From NCBI RefSeq assembly GCF_005845215.1, contig NZ_SPHO01000004.1:186001-250000 (forward strand): a stretch of 64,000 nucleotides of DNA. Direction: 5' to 3'. The notes beneath the pieces are model-generated. The model had not been told where the DNA came from. It was given only the letters and a program-made list of their open reading frames with translations, and made no database searches. Positions 9,689 through 19,080 of this stretch are shown here, one piece after another (positions within the stretch are counted from its first letter, which is position 1; every line of letters starts with the position of its first letter). The stretch comes from Clostridium sp. 1001271st1 H5. Lineage in GTDB: Bacteria; Bacillota; Clostridia; Lachnospirales; Lachnospiraceae. The translations under genes and the position numbers were made by a program.

Positions 9689-10906
9689 ATGACAAAACAT
9701 ATATACTGTGATGTGGTGATTGCAGGCTGCGGGGTAGCAGGGCTTTACACGGCCCTGAACCTGCCGGAGGACCTGCATATCCTGATGATATGCAAGGAGG
9801 ATAGGAAAACCTGCGATTCCATGCTGGCCCAGGGAGGCATCTGCGTGCTCCGGGATGAGGAGGACTATGATTCCTATTTTGAGGACACCATGAAGGCTGG
9901 CCATTACGAAAACCGGAAGGAAAGCGTGGACTTGATGATACGCACCAGCCCCGCCGTTATCCGTCATCTGCTGGAGCTTGGGGTAGGATTTGACAAAAAC
10001 CAGGACGGTAGTTTAAAATATACGAAGGAAGGCGCCCATTCCAGGCCGAGAATCTGTTTCCATGAGGACATCACCGGCCAGGCCATTACCACGGTCCTCC
10101 AGGAACGGACAGCCGCGCTCCCCAATGTGGATATCATGGAATATACGGTCATGACAGACATTCTGACTGCAAACGGCTCCTGTGCAGGCATCCAGGCCAG
10201 GACCAGGGACGGCGGCGCCCTCTCCATCCATGCCCGGGACACGGTTATGGCCACCGGGGGGATTGGGGGGCTTTACCGGCATTCCACCAATTTTCCCTGT
10301 CTTACAGGAGATGCGCTGACCATTGCCCGGGCGCACGGCGTGAAGCTGGAGCACCTGGATTACGTGCAGATTCATCCCACCAGCCTTTACACGGAAAAAC
10401 CGGGCAGGTCCTTTCTCATCTCGGAATCGGCCCGCGGTGAAGGGGCTGTACTCTTAAACAGTAAAGGAGAGCGCTTTGTCAATGAGCTTCTGCCCAGGGA
10501 CCTGGTATCCCAGGCCATTGAGGCTGAGATGGATAAAGAGGGAAGCAGGCATGTCTGGCTGTCATTTGCCCCCGTGCCCCGGATAACCATCCTGGAACAT
10601 TTTCCCCATATATACGAGACATGTCTTGCGGAGGGGTATGACATCACAAAAGAACCCATTCCGGTTGTGCCTGCCCAGCACTATTTTATGGGCGGCATAT
10701 GGGTGGACCTGGATTCCAGGACCACCATGGAGCATCTGTATGCAGTGGGTGAAACCAGCTGCAACGGGGTCCACGGAAAGAACCGCCTGGCCAGCAACAG
10801 CCTGTTAGAGAGCCTGGTGTTTGCCGGAAAAGCCGCAGAACGAATAGAAAACAGCCAGAAAGGGAGAACTGATTATGAATCCAATTACCATGCAGCTTGT
10901 TGCTGA
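9689..10906 (+). CDS. nadB: L-aspartate oxidase NadB (short form)
   Basis: NadB oxidises L-aspartate to iminoaspartate with FAD, the first step of de novo NAD synthesis. The N-terminal dinucleotide motif VVIAGCGVAGLY and AQGGI are present, as is the substrate-domain segment HSRPRICFHEDITGQAI and the late family motif VGETSCNGVHGKNRLASNSLLE. At 405 residues it lacks most of the C-terminal helical domain of the roughly 530-residue E. coli-type protein; related clostridial forms are also short, so this is probably not a truncation. AAAGGAGG lies 8 nt before ATG 9689. Its end overlaps nadC by 32 bp, which implies translational coupling. Confidence 0.95.
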   Translation: MTKHIYCDVVIAGCGVAGLYTALNLPEDLHILMICKEDRKTCDSMLAQGGICVLRDEEDYDSYFEDTMKAGHYENRKESVDLMIRTSPAVIRHLLELGVGFDKNQDGSLKYTKEGAHSRPRICFHEDITGQAITTVLQERTAALPNVDIMEYTVMTDILTANGSCAGIQARTRDGGALSIHARDTVMATGGIGGLYRHSTNFPCLTGDALTIARAHGVKLEHLDYVQIHPTSLYTEKPGRSFLISESARGEGAVLLNSKGERFVNELLPRDLVSQAIEAEMDKEGSRHVWLSFAPVPRITILEHFPHIYETCLAEGYDITKEPIPVVPAQHYFMGGIWVDLDSRTTMEHLYAVGETSCNGVHGKNRLASNSLLESLVFAGKAAERIENSQKGRTDYESNYHAACC

Positions 10907-11732
10907 CAAATACATACGTCTTGCCCTGGAGGAGGACATAAGCAGTGAGGACGTATCCACCAACGCAGTCATGCCTGAATACAAAAAGGGACAGGTACAG
11001 CTTATCTGTAAGGAGGACGGAATTATAGCCGGATTGCAGATTTTTGAGCGTGTATTTACCCTTCTGGACCCGGAAACCAGTGTGGTTTTTGATGTCAGGG
11101 ACGGCGATGCAGTAAAAAAAGGCCAGCATCTGGCCACGGTCACAGGAGATGTACGCGTCCTTCTGTCCGGTGAACGGACGGCACTGAATTATCTGCAGCG
11201 CCTAAGCGGCATCGCCACCTATACCCACTCTGTGGCTGAAATGCTTAAGGGCACCGGGACAATGCTGCTAGACACCCGGAAAACCACGCCCTGCATGCGT
11301 ATCTTTGAAAAATACGCGGTGCGGATTGGAGGCGGACGGAACCACCGCTACAACCTGTCCGACGGCGTTCTGTTAAAGGATAACCACATTGATGCGGCCG
11401 GCGGCGTCAGGGAGGCGGTTGCTGCCGCAAAGGCATATGCTCCCTTTGTCCGCAAGATAGAGGTGGAGACAGAGAATCTGGACATGGTGAAGGAGGCGGT
11501 GGATGCAGGCGCCGACATCATCATGCTGGACAACATGACGCCGGAGCAGATGGCCGAAGCCATACGCTATATTGACGGCCGGGCCAAAACCGAGTGTTCC
11601 GGCAACATGACAAAAGAAAACATCCGGACCATTACGGAGCTGGGCGTGGATTATGTTTCCAGCGGCGCCCTGACCCACTCGGCTCCGATTCTGGATATCA
11701 GTCTGAAGCATCTGGAGGTGCTGGCAGATTAA
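10875..11732 (+). CDS. nadC: Nicotinate-nucleotide pyrophosphorylase (carboxylating) NadC
   Basis: NadC converts quinolinate and PRPP to nicotinate mononucleotide and CO2, the third step of the pathway. The 285-residue length is typical. Motifs seen are ALEEDISSEDVSTNA, GERTALNYLQRLSGIAT, LDTRKTTPCMR, RIGGGRNHRYNLSDGVLLKDNH, VEVE-like KIEVETEN and DIIMLDNM near the C-terminus. The gene starts inside the 3' end of nadB (overlap 32 bp) with GGGAG about 9 nt upstream of ATG 10875. niaR follows after 33 bp. Confidence 0.95.
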   Translation: MNPITMQLVADKYIRLALEEDISSEDVSTNAVMPEYKKGQVQLICKEDGIIAGLQIFERVFTLLDPETSVVFDVRDGDAVKKGQHLATVTGDVRVLLSGERTALNYLQRLSGIATYTHSVAEMLKGTGTMLLDTRKTTPCMRIFEKYAVRIGGGRNHRYNLSDGVLLKDNHIDAAGGVREAVAAAKAYAPFVRKIEVETENLDMVKEAVDAGADIIMLDNMTPEQMAEAIRYIDGRAKTECSGNMTKENIRTITELGVDYVSSGALTHSAPILDISLKHLEVLAD

Positions 11733-11765
11733 GGCAGGACTATGTATTACAGGAGGGAATGGAAC

Positions 11766-12314
11766 ATGGAAGATGTGATGAACGGAGCACAGAGACGCAG
11801 GAAGCTTCTGGATATGATGAGGCAGGCCTCCGCCCCCTTGTCCGGCGGGGCCCTTGGCAGGCAAACCGGTGTCAGCCGCCAGGTGGTGGTCCAGGATATC
11901 GCCCTGCTGCGCACCATGGGTTATCCCATTCTCTCCACTGCCCGCGGATATGTCCTCAATGAATCCAGGCAGGCGTCCCGTCTCTTTAAGGTCTGCCACA
12001 CCAATGAGCAGACAGAGGATGAGCTGGTCACCATTGTGGACCTGGGGGGGATTGTACTGGATGTCATGGTGAATCACCGGGTATACGGAAAAATGTCAGC
12101 CCCCCTTAACATCAAGAACCGCCGCGACGTACAGCTGTTCATGAACAATATAAGGACAGGGAAATCCGCCCCTCTCATGAATGTCACATCAGGCTACCAC
12201 TTCCATCATGTCAGCGCCGAACAGGAGGAAATACTGGATGAAATAGAGGAGGCCCTGAGGGAAAAACACTATCTGGCAGAGCTGCTGCCTTATGAGATGT
12301 CCGATGATGAGTAG
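11766..12314 (+). CDS. niaR: Niacin-responsive transcriptional repressor NiaR (HTH_11 plus 3H domain)
   Basis: The 182-residue protein has an N-terminal winged helix (about residues 8-65, with QTGVSRQVVVQDIALL as recognition region) and a C-terminal 3H domain. Histidines typical of the 3H fold are seen in CHTNEQTEDEL, VNHRVYGKM and SGYHFHHV; they probably bind metal and help bind niacin. ATG 11766 is preferred over the in-frame ATG at 11742 because AGGAGG lies 9 nt before it. As last nad gene it probably represses its own operon through the palindrome at 8640-8657. Confidence 0.9.
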   Translation: MEDVMNGAQRRRKLLDMMRQASAPLSGGALGRQTGVSRQVVVQDIALLRTMGYPILSTARGYVLNESRQASRLFKVCHTNEQTEDELVTIVDLGGIVLDVMVNHRVYGKMSAPLNIKNRRDVQLFMNNIRTGKSAPLMNVTSGYHFHHVSAEQEEILDEIEEALREKHYLAELLPYEMSDDE

Positions 12315-12327
12315 ACAGGAGCCTGAT

Positions 12328-13134
12328 ATGCAGAGTAACGCACATGTTAAAAACCCATTTTACTGCGGCCTCACAATTGGCCGTTACACGGAATACACCA
12401 GGAAGCTGGCCAGCCCCCTGAGGGCAGCCCTGATTGCAGACCTGCACAGCACCATCTACGGCAGCGCCCAGGAGCCGCTGCTGGAAGCCATACACAGCCA
12501 CAGGCCTGACCTGGTTCTCATGGCAGGCGACATTGCCGACCACAAAGTCCCCCATAAGGGGACTTTACTGCTTTTAGAGGGCTTAAAGGGAAGGTATCCC
12601 ACCTACTATGTCACGGGAAACCATGAGCAGTGGATTCACCAGATACCTGATATCCGGAAAATGTTCACCCGATACGGCGTCACTGTCCTTGGCGGCCGGA
12701 CAATCCGCACATCCATCAAAGGCCAGCCCCTGATTATAGGAGGGGTGGATGACCCCCACGCCTTTACGGACTCCCACCACTCCGTAAAGCTGGATTCCAG
12801 ATGGAAGGAACAATTCTGGCGCTGCTGTTCCCGCACCTCCCCTTTTATCTACTCCATCCTGCTGTCCCACCGTCCGGAACTCACCAAATATTACAGGGAC
12901 AGCGGATTCGACCTGGTAGTGGCAGGCCACGCCCATGGGGGACAGTTCCGTATTCCCGGCTGTCCGGGCGGACTTCTGGCTCCTCACCAGGGCTTCTTTC
13001 CCCGGTATGCAGGGGGACAGTATGTCCTGGGCTCCACCTCCCTGATTGTCAGCCGGGGACTGTGCCTGAACAGGCTGCCCCGTATTTATAATCCGCCGGA
13101 GCTGGTTGTGGTGGACCTTAAACCCATTTCATAG
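12328..13134 (+). CDS. Metallophosphoesterase (calcineurin-like, YkuE/YaeI type)
   Basis: The 268-residue protein has all five metal-binding blocks of the family: ADLHS, AGDIADHK, TGNHE, LLSHRPE and AGHAHGGQFR. It probably hydrolyses a phosphoester at a dinuclear metal centre; related YkuE/YaeI-type proteins act at the membrane, but no signal peptide is obvious here. ATG 12328 has AGGAG 6 nt upstream, 13 bp after the niaR stop, so it may be co-transcribed with the NAD operon. Its 3' end overlaps the convergent lipoprotein gene by 17 bp. The substrate is not predictable. Confidence 0.85.
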   Translation: MQSNAHVKNPFYCGLTIGRYTEYTRKLASPLRAALIADLHSTIYGSAQEPLLEAIHSHRPDLVLMAGDIADHKVPHKGTLLLLEGLKGRYPTYYVTGNHEQWIHQIPDIRKMFTRYGVTVLGGRTIRTSIKGQPLIIGGVDDPHAFTDSHHSVKLDSRWKEQFWRCCSRTSPFIYSILLSHRPELTKYYRDSGFDLVVAGHAHGGQFRIPGCPGGLLAPHQGFFPRYAGGQYVLGSTSLIVSRGLCLNRLPRIYNPPELVVVDLKPIS

Positions 13135-15427
13135 ATTCCACAAAAGACTGGAACGCCTCCATGTCCTGGCTGCCGCTGTATTCATTGTCCGGCATAAAGC
13201 CTCCTGAGAGTTCAATCATACGCCCGTTTTCTTCATCCGGCACAATGTACTCAATATAGGTGGTTTCATAGAGGGTATTCTGCCGGACCGTCAGCTTGAA
13301 AGCCCGCCGCCCGTCCAGCGTAATATCCTCTGCTTTGTCCACTGTCATCACTTCACCGTCAAAATCCAGGCCCATGTTTTTCAGGCCGGCCACCAGCTCT
13401 TCCCGTTTCCTCCGGCCGTAAGCCGCTGCATTTTCATCCGCCTTATAAGGGGAGTCCGTCATGGATAATGTATACCTCTCACCTCCGCTTTCCTCACAGC
13501 AGCGCAGGTCAATGCCGCCTTCTTCTCCGTAGCCGTATATTGTAAAGCTGCTGTCCTTTTCCATCTCCGGTGCCAAATCTATTTCAAATCCATACGTTCT
13601 CTGATGGAATGTACTGTCTTCTATATCCGCCCTTCCCCATGGGTCGTGATTCGGGTCCAATTCCAGCTCTTCCTCCTCCTGGGCCTGCTGTCCGCTCCAG
13701 TCCCATTCCCTTGGAACCGCATCCATGAACTTCTCCCCGTCGTGCTGGAAAAAGCCGGTAATGCCCTCATCAATCACCTTAAATCCGTTCTCTCCGCAAA
13801 ATTTCAGGGTTCCAAGATAAGGATAGCTGCCGCTGCAGCCAGAGAGAAGGACCATTCCGCCTGCATATGGTTCGCATTGGACCACATGTTCATCGAACAC
13901 CTTGGAAGAACCGGCAGAAGTCAGCCTCATAAGGTCAGGAGCCTCCTGTCCGCTGCCGCAAAACGCAAAGTATTCCCCTCCCTGTTCCCCTGACTCAAAG
14001 AAAGTACCCGGACAATAGTTATCCAGTATTTTTTTTCCGTCGCAATATAATGTCCATGTATCCTTATGTTCCGAATAAAAAATCCCGTCCTCCGTCACCT
14101 TCTGGATGTCAATTGCATATCCCTCCGCCACGCATTCCGGAGTACTGGTAAGGGTATTGTCAGTCAGGCTGAATTTGTATATCCAGCTTTCAGCTGACTG
14201 GAATGCATCATCCAGCTTTGCCACGGTCATATACAGGGCCCCGTCCCCCTCCGTCATAATCCAGGAGTACTCATGCAGCCAGTCATCCTGGATACCGGGA
14301 AGCCGGATTTCCGTCACCTGGTCCCCCACTGCCGCAAACAGCCCTTGGGACTGGCTGCCTTCACTGCATAGGTAGAACAATACCGGAGCCTGGTCCGTAA
14401 ACATGGGGTCCCCCACAAACTCATATGCCATGGAAAACTTGTCTGTGAGAAGGGTTTTCGCTCCGTCTGAACAGAAATACAGGGAGCTTCTGTTATAGGT
14501 ATCTGTATCCTGGGTATCACCAGGCACCAGATAGTAAAGGCTGCCGTATTCCGGAGCCAGATAATAGTTGGCTGCATGGTCCTCCTCTGTAAGAATTTCC
14601 TCCATGGAACCATCCGCACCAATCCGCGCCAGCTCATGCCAGTAATCCTCTCCCTTGTCAACCGCCCGTTCCACATACACGATTCCAGCATCCTTATTCA
14701 GCCCCGCAAAGTCCATTCCCTCTGCCAGCAGAATTTCCTGTCCGTCCTGATAGCGGTACAGGGCCTGTCCGTCCCCGCTTTCATTCAGTCTGCTAAAGCA
14801 GAAATTATCCCCTTCCTCTGCAGGATAGAATCCATAGATGTCGGGCACAGCCAGTTTTTTCCCTTCTCCCGGCCGGTAGGAATAGAGGTTGATTTTCAGG
14901 TCCTCCGAAAATATATCCTCTGTATCCGGCTCCTGAATCCACAGGGTGCTGCCGCACATCTCAGCAACCGCATCCCCTTCCATGATGTCTTCCGTTTTCC
15001 CGTCCTCTTCCCTGACAGAAATAAACTTCTCATTATAATCAAACCAGCTGTCCCCAGTCTCAAAATTGAACACGGAAAAGCTGCCGTCCTCAGCCTGCTT
15101 CACATCATCATAAGTTTTAAGGTTGGCCCATATGCTTGCTTTCTCTGCCAGCACAACCGGATTCTTCCCCGGTTCCATATTCCCGTTCACATCTGCCCGC
15201 ATCAGATTGGCATCCTTGATATAATAGACATAAGCCGGTTCCTTTTTTACCCCCTGCCCGTCATTTGTGCCGGATACGGTCTGCTGGCTGCTCCCAGGCT
15301 GGGATTGTCCCTTGGCGCCGTCACCTCCTGCAGGGGCGCTGCAGCCTCCGCCTGCAAGCACAGCGCACAGGGCCAGGGCTGTCAGCTGTATATATCTGTT
15401 ATTTCTTTTACCGCTCCTTTTTCTCAT
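13118..15427 (-). CDS. Large lipoprotein, beta-propeller-like, function unknown
   Basis: A 769-residue protein with signal peptide and lipobox (LAGGGC, Cys about 29), followed by a Gly/Ser/Gln linker. The central 550 residues consist of repeated short strands (for example YYIKDANLMRADVNG, LYRYQDGQEILLAEG) typical of extracellular propeller repeats. The last 170 residues (from about TFHQRTYGFEIDL) form a separate alpha/beta domain. I cannot name a family with certainty. Start ATG 15427 has AGGAGGAGAGGAA directly upstream. It is convergent with the metallophosphoesterase (17-bp overlap) and divergent from the small membrane protein at 15614. Confidence 0.75.
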   Translation of the reverse strand: MRKRSGKRNNRYIQLTALALCAVLAGGGCSAPAGGDGAKGQSQPGSSQQTVSGTNDGQGVKKEPAYVYYIKDANLMRADVNGNMEPGKNPVVLAEKASIWANLKTYDDVKQAEDGSFSVFNFETGDSWFDYNEKFISVREEDGKTEDIMEGDAVAEMCGSTLWIQEPDTEDIFSEDLKINLYSYRPGEGKKLAVPDIYGFYPAEEGDNFCFSRLNESGDGQALYRYQDGQEILLAEGMDFAGLNKDAGIVYVERAVDKGEDYWHELARIGADGSMEEILTEEDHAANYYLAPEYGSLYYLVPGDTQDTDTYNRSSLYFCSDGAKTLLTDKFSMAYEFVGDPMFTDQAPVLFYLCSEGSQSQGLFAAVGDQVTEIRLPGIQDDWLHEYSWIMTEGDGALYMTVAKLDDAFQSAESWIYKFSLTDNTLTSTPECVAEGYAIDIQKVTEDGIFYSEHKDTWTLYCDGKKILDNYCPGTFFESGEQGGEYFAFCGSGQEAPDLMRLTSAGSSKVFDEHVVQCEPYAGGMVLLSGCSGSYPYLGTLKFCGENGFKVIDEGITGFFQHDGEKFMDAVPREWDWSGQQAQEEEELELDPNHDPWGRADIEDSTFHQRTYGFEIDLAPEMEKDSSFTIYGYGEEGGIDLRCCEESGGERYTLSMTDSPYKADENAAAYGRRKREELVAGLKNMGLDFDGEVMTVDKAEDITLDGRRAFKLTVRQNTLYETTYIEYIVPDEENGRMIELSGGFMPDNEYSGSQDMEAFQSFVESMKWV

Positions 15428-15561
15428 TTCCTCTCCTCCTGATGATAAATATCCGCATTTACGTCGTATATCCGTACTCTTTTTATAGCTGCATAATCAG
15501 CCCGGAGACGGCGGATTTTATTAAGGTTTTTCTAATTTTTCTTACAGTTGCACCTGACATC

Positions 15562-15590
15562 TTTACATTTACCAATGGGATGATTACTAT
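15562..15590 (+). promoter_or_regulatory. Possible promoter of the DUF2079 unit
   Basis: TTTACA (15562-15567) and TACTAT (15585-15590) with a 17-nt spacer, about 20 nt before the ribosome site of the gene at 15614. Neither hexamer is perfect. Confidence 0.4.
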
Positions 15591-15613
15591 ACAGTTTAAA
15601 GGAGGAGAACCCT

Positions 15614-15919
15614 ATGATTCAAACGATGAAACACGATTCCCGGCCGCCTCTGCTCTGCTGCATTGGAAAACTGGCCATTGCCAGCTGGCTGATGACAAAT
15701 ACCATGTATCTTCTGGCCAGCCATGTCCCCTTTGTGACCCTGGACTTTGTAAGGCAGATTTCCCTGGAAAGCTTCCTGGGCATCTGGATTGGAATCTTTC
15801 TCTGCATGGCCATTCCCTGCGTGCTTCCCACTGCCCGCTCCCGGATTCATTTTTCCCTGACTCCAAGTGTGCTTATGTACATCGCCACCCTGATGATAAA
15901 GGAAACATTCATACTATGA
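15614..15919 (+). CDS. Small integral membrane protein, function unknown
   Basis: A 101-residue protein with about three hydrophobic segments (about residues 15-40, 50-72 and 80-98) and few charges. AAAGGAGGAG lies 6 nt before ATG 15614, so translation is well supported. Its stop overlaps the start of the DUF2079 gene as ATGA (15916-15919), a sign of translational coupling, so it may assist that membrane protein. I recognise no family. Confidence 0.7.
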   Translation: MIQTMKHDSRPPLLCCIGKLAIASWLMTNTMYLLASHVPFVTLDFVRQISLESFLGIWIGIFLCMAIPCVLPTARSRIHFSLTPSVLMYIATLMIKETFIL

Positions 15920-17367
15920 TAAAAACCATGGAACAATGGCTTACCGGTAAAAAGCTGCTGGTAATCCTCACCATCACGGCCGCTGCCTGGTTTTCCTTTA
16001 CCGCTATCATGACAGTGCTGCGGTACCGGCTTAATTATGCATCGGCCTATGACTTCGGAATCTTTTCACAGATGTATTACTACATGGATAAAGGTCTGTC
16101 CCCTCTGACCACCTGTGAGCGCGACGGGCTTTTATCCCACTTTGCAGTCCATCTCTCGCCTGTTTTTTACCTGCTGCTGCCCTTTTACAAATTGGTCCCC
16201 AGGCCGGAAACCCTGCTGGTGCTTCAGTCACTTATTGTCATAAGCGGGATGGTTCCTCTGTGTCTTTTGACCCGGTCATTTGGGCTTACCCGCCTGCAGA
16301 CCTTGTGTTTCGGTCTTATGTATTGCTTTTACCCCGCCTTTATGGGCGGATGTTTTTATGATTTCCACGAAAATAAATTCCTGGCCGTTATCATTCTCTG
16401 GTGCATGTATTTTCTGGAAACAGGCCATTTTAAATCCTTGCTGGCCTCTGCCGTCCTTCTCCTTATGGTAAAGGAGGATGCCCCTGTTTATGCTGCCTGC
16501 ATCGGCCTTTACATGTTCCTGTGGAAAAAGCAGTACCGCCTGGGAGCCATTGTCTTCCTGGCGTCATGTGTGTATTTCTGCATGGCCATCTGGTACATCA
16601 ACCGGTTTGGGGACGGAGCCATGATAAACCGGTTTGACAATTTCATATCCGACAAGGGTCTGGGCTTAGTCAGCATGTTTAAGACCATTCTGGTCAATCC
16701 CGCTTATGTGCTGTCCCAGATTGCAGTGAAGGACAAAATCCTGTTTTTCCTCCAAATGCTCCTTCCGCTGGGTTTCCTCCCCTTTATGACCAGGGACTGG
16801 CAGAAATGGACCCTGCTCATTCCCTTTGTACTCATCAATCTCATGTCCAATTATAAGTACCAGCACTCTGTCTACTTTCAGTATACCTATGGTTCCGGGG
16901 CCCTGCTCATCTATCTTGCATTGGTAAATTTCCGGGATATGAAAAAAACATCCAATGGAAGCCGCAGGGAGCATTCCGGATATAAGAGCTGGTTTCCGGG
17001 CGCTGTCTGTGTCTGGGGCCTGCTGTGCGGCCTTATTCTCACCGGAAACGTAATGTACGCCAAGTCAAACTATGCCGGCCTGTATCAGCGCCACCGGGAG
17101 GAGGCCGCCCAGGCCAGAGCCCTTTTGGAACAGATTCCACAGGACGCCTCTGTAAAGTCCTCCACCTTTTTCCTGCCGCAGCTTTCCATGCGGGATGAAG
17201 TCTATCTGCTCACAAGCAGGCATGGGGCTGATTATATGGTGGTGGACCTGAGAAAGGGATATGAAAAAGACCTGGAACAGCTGCTGGACAGCTGCCATGA
17301 ACAGGGGTATGAGACAGCAGGAACCGTGGACGGTTATGTGGCCCTTCTAAAGCGGGACCCTGAATAG
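15916..17367 (+). CDS. DUF2079 family polytopic membrane protein
   Basis: A 483-residue protein with about ten membrane segments. The N-terminal block RYRLNYASAYDFGIFSQM and later HLSPVFYLLLPFYKL, CFYDFHENKFL and MVKEDAPVYAA are characteristic of DUF2079 proteins, which resemble GT-C glycosyltransferases in topology. The first loop carries acidic residues as expected for a lipid-linked sugar transferase, but no activity is proven for the family. ATG 15916 overlaps the previous stop by 4 nt; an open frame upstream of it runs antisense through the lipoprotein gene and is not coding. Confidence 0.85.
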   Translation: MIKTMEQWLTGKKLLVILTITAAAWFSFTAIMTVLRYRLNYASAYDFGIFSQMYYYMDKGLSPLTTCERDGLLSHFAVHLSPVFYLLLPFYKLVPRPETLLVLQSLIVISGMVPLCLLTRSFGLTRLQTLCFGLMYCFYPAFMGGCFYDFHENKFLAVIILWCMYFLETGHFKSLLASAVLLLMVKEDAPVYAACIGLYMFLWKKQYRLGAIVFLASCVYFCMAIWYINRFGDGAMINRFDNFISDKGLGLVSMFKTILVNPAYVLSQIAVKDKILFFLQMLLPLGFLPFMTRDWQKWTLLIPFVLINLMSNYKYQHSVYFQYTYGSGALLIYLALVNFRDMKKTSNGSRREHSGYKSWFPGAVCVWGLLCGLILTGNVMYAKSNYAGLYQRHREEAAQARALLEQIPQDASVKSSTFFLPQLSMRDEVYLLTSRHGADYMVVDLRKGYEKDLEQLLDSCHEQGYETAGTVDGYVALLKRDPE

Positions 17368-17459
17368 CCGTCCTCCGGCCATTTCCATCGGTCCGGACAA
17401 TTTCCTCCAGCAGCGCCATGTCGATTGTGCTGCCTGTTTGGCTGATTTCGAAGCAGGCG

Positions 17460-17762
17460 TTAGAACGCCCATCTGTGCCCCTTTGGCAGGCATTCGTCAC
17501 ATAGCAGTTCACCGTTCACAGTGGCCCCATTGCACAGTCCTGTCACCGGGTCCTGTTTCTCCCTGTCCGTGGTCCATCCATGACATCTGGCGCATTGACC
17601 GCAGTTCATGGTCAGCGGATTGAGCAGCAGTTCGGTTGTGGACTGCCACTCTGCAACATGGCTGTCATCCAGCACGATTCCCTCTTCCGGGAGCCTTTCC
17701 CACATTGCATTGTTCAGCTTTCTCCTCAGTTCGCGGCTGTGCGTCTTATTCGTTTTTTACAT
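17460..17762 (-). pseudogene. Small Cys-rich ORF with stop at codon 2, perhaps inactive
   Basis: Downstream of the FUSC-like gene a strong site GGAGGAGG is followed by ATG (17760-17762) and at once by TAA (17757-17759). The same frame is then open for 97 codons to 17460 and codes for a plausible hydrophilic N-terminus (THSRELRRKLNNAMWERL) and a Cys-rich end with CGQCARC and CDEC pairs. The next in-frame ATG is 17705, which would give an 81-residue protein but has no close ribosome site. Either codon 2 is mutated, a one-base slip in the A6 run is involved, or the ORF is not translated. Paired cysteines suggest metal binding. Confidence 0.35.
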
Positions 17763-17803
17763 AATCCTCCTCCATTATATCAAATCCCTTGAAAGAATTC
17801 CAT

Positions 17804-18853
17804 TTATTCGTGACATTCTTTCTCTGTTCCTTTCCCGGCATATCCCTTAAATAACAAAGGGCCCCGGGAAACCTTCATGCCCATCATACCCCTTCCAAGC
17901 TTCTGCACAAAATACAGAATCAGCACAATCCCTGCTCCGCCAGCCAGACAGAGCAGCCGGTTCTCAATGGCTGTGGATGTATCCAGCAGCACCAGGGAAG
18001 CATTGATGGCGCACACTGCATTGACTATCTGTTTGTATTTATACTCCGAGGTAAAAAAACTGATATATCCCAGAAACAATACCATGCCAAAAGCCCAGCT
18101 CTCCGGCACCAGCATGCGGAATACCACCACGAAAAACAAAATTCCCAGGACATTTCCCAGGAAACGGTGGCGTATGCGTTCCAAGGTCTCATGGTAATGG
18201 AGCTGTGTCAGGGACATTACCACTATGCTGATCCACAGGGGCTTTTTCAGGTGAAGTACCATGCCAATGAACATGGCTGCCGCTATTCCCACGGACATCC
18301 TGAGGATATAGCCTTTCCTGACCGTGCAAAGCTGTATCTGTTCTTTTAAGCTGCGTCCGTCCTTTCCATGTCCGTTCCAGTACCATTTTATGACCGTGGT
18401 AACCGCTACCGCTGCGCCTCCTGCCGCCGCGCCTGCCAGACGTATGGGAAATGCCCCTGCCGGTACTGGCGTGGACTGGGCAAATACAAAGCACAGCAGG
18501 AAACTGATGGCCGGTTTATACATGGCCGGTTCACAGGTCAGGACCATAATAAGAAGGACAAACAGGAAATCAATCCCAAACGCTGCCGCCGGCGGCATCA
18601 ATGCGGTCTGTCCGGCCAGAACACAGCCGCAGTATAATCCAATGATGATTCCGGCCATGGTTACTGGCTTCACCCCGATATACCCATCCGGGAACATGGT
18701 CATGCCCACACCGATTGCCACCCCCGGAAGCACATTCTGAACACCAAATATGGATTGGAATACAAATACAAAGGCCAGGTTAAATGCAAAACGAAGGGCA
18801 TTTTCCACGGCCTGTTCCCATAAAGTCATCTTTTTCTTTTCATTTTCTGCCAT
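17804..18853 (-). CDS. FUSC-like / aromatic acid exporter-type membrane protein
   Basis: The 349-residue protein has two blocks of about five hydrophobic segments separated by a short cytoplasmic loop (around KWYWNGHGKDGRSLKEQ), the half-and-half topology of FUSC/ArAE-type proteins. The second block holds the usual HYHETLERIRHRFLGNVLG segment of the family. It may export small aromatic or toxic compounds; the substrate is unknown. ATG 18853 is chosen for the AAGGA site upstream; upstream in-frame codons lack one. It is divergent from a MarR regulator across 227 bp of AT-rich DNA, a layout typical of a MarR-controlled exporter. Confidence 0.7.
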   Translation of the reverse strand: MAENEKKKMTLWEQAVENALRFAFNLAFVFVFQSIFGVQNVLPGVAIGVGMTMFPDGYIGVKPVTMAGIIIGLYCGCVLAGQTALMPPAAAFGIDFLFVLLIMVLTCEPAMYKPAISFLLCFVFAQSTPVPAGAFPIRLAGAAAGGAAVAVTTVIKWYWNGHGKDGRSLKEQIQLCTVRKGYILRMSVGIAAAMFIGMVLHLKKPLWISIVVMSLTQLHYHETLERIRHRFLGNVLGILFFVVVFRMLVPESWAFGMVLFLGYISFFTSEYKYKQIVNAVCAINASLVLLDTSTAIENRLLCLAGGAGIVLILYFVQKLGRGMMGMKVSRGPLLFKGYAGKGTEKECHE

Positions 18854-19080
18854 TCTTATCCTTCTTCCTCTTGATTCTGCTTTAAAAATGTTGTAAACTG
18901 AAAGCAGCCATAAGTACATTTTGATTGATAGTCCACTTTAATTTACTAATTATTATAATCATATCCCACCTGTTTGTCAATGACCGCATAAGGCAGCTTT
19001 GGGGCACAGCTTTGTACTCCTGCTTTGTACCTGCTTTATGGCTGCCGGGCGGATGACCACAGATGGGACCGGAGGATTTT

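Noticed and set aside
15265..15915. Upstream extension of the DUF2079 frame
   Set aside because: The extension lies antisense to the lipoprotein gene and through the promoter; ATG 15916 overlaps the stop of the preceding small gene as ATGA.
17210..17512. A minus-strand frame that continues beyond the Cys-rich ORF
   Set aside because: It overlaps the DUF2079 gene's 3' end, lacks a ribosome site and has no internal features; a frameshift link to the Cys-rich ORF cannot be shown.
18854..19080. Specific MarR operator in the AT-rich divergent region
   Set aside because: The region is AT-rich with several weak dyads, but none stands out enough to name as operator; promoter spacing was also unsatisfactory.
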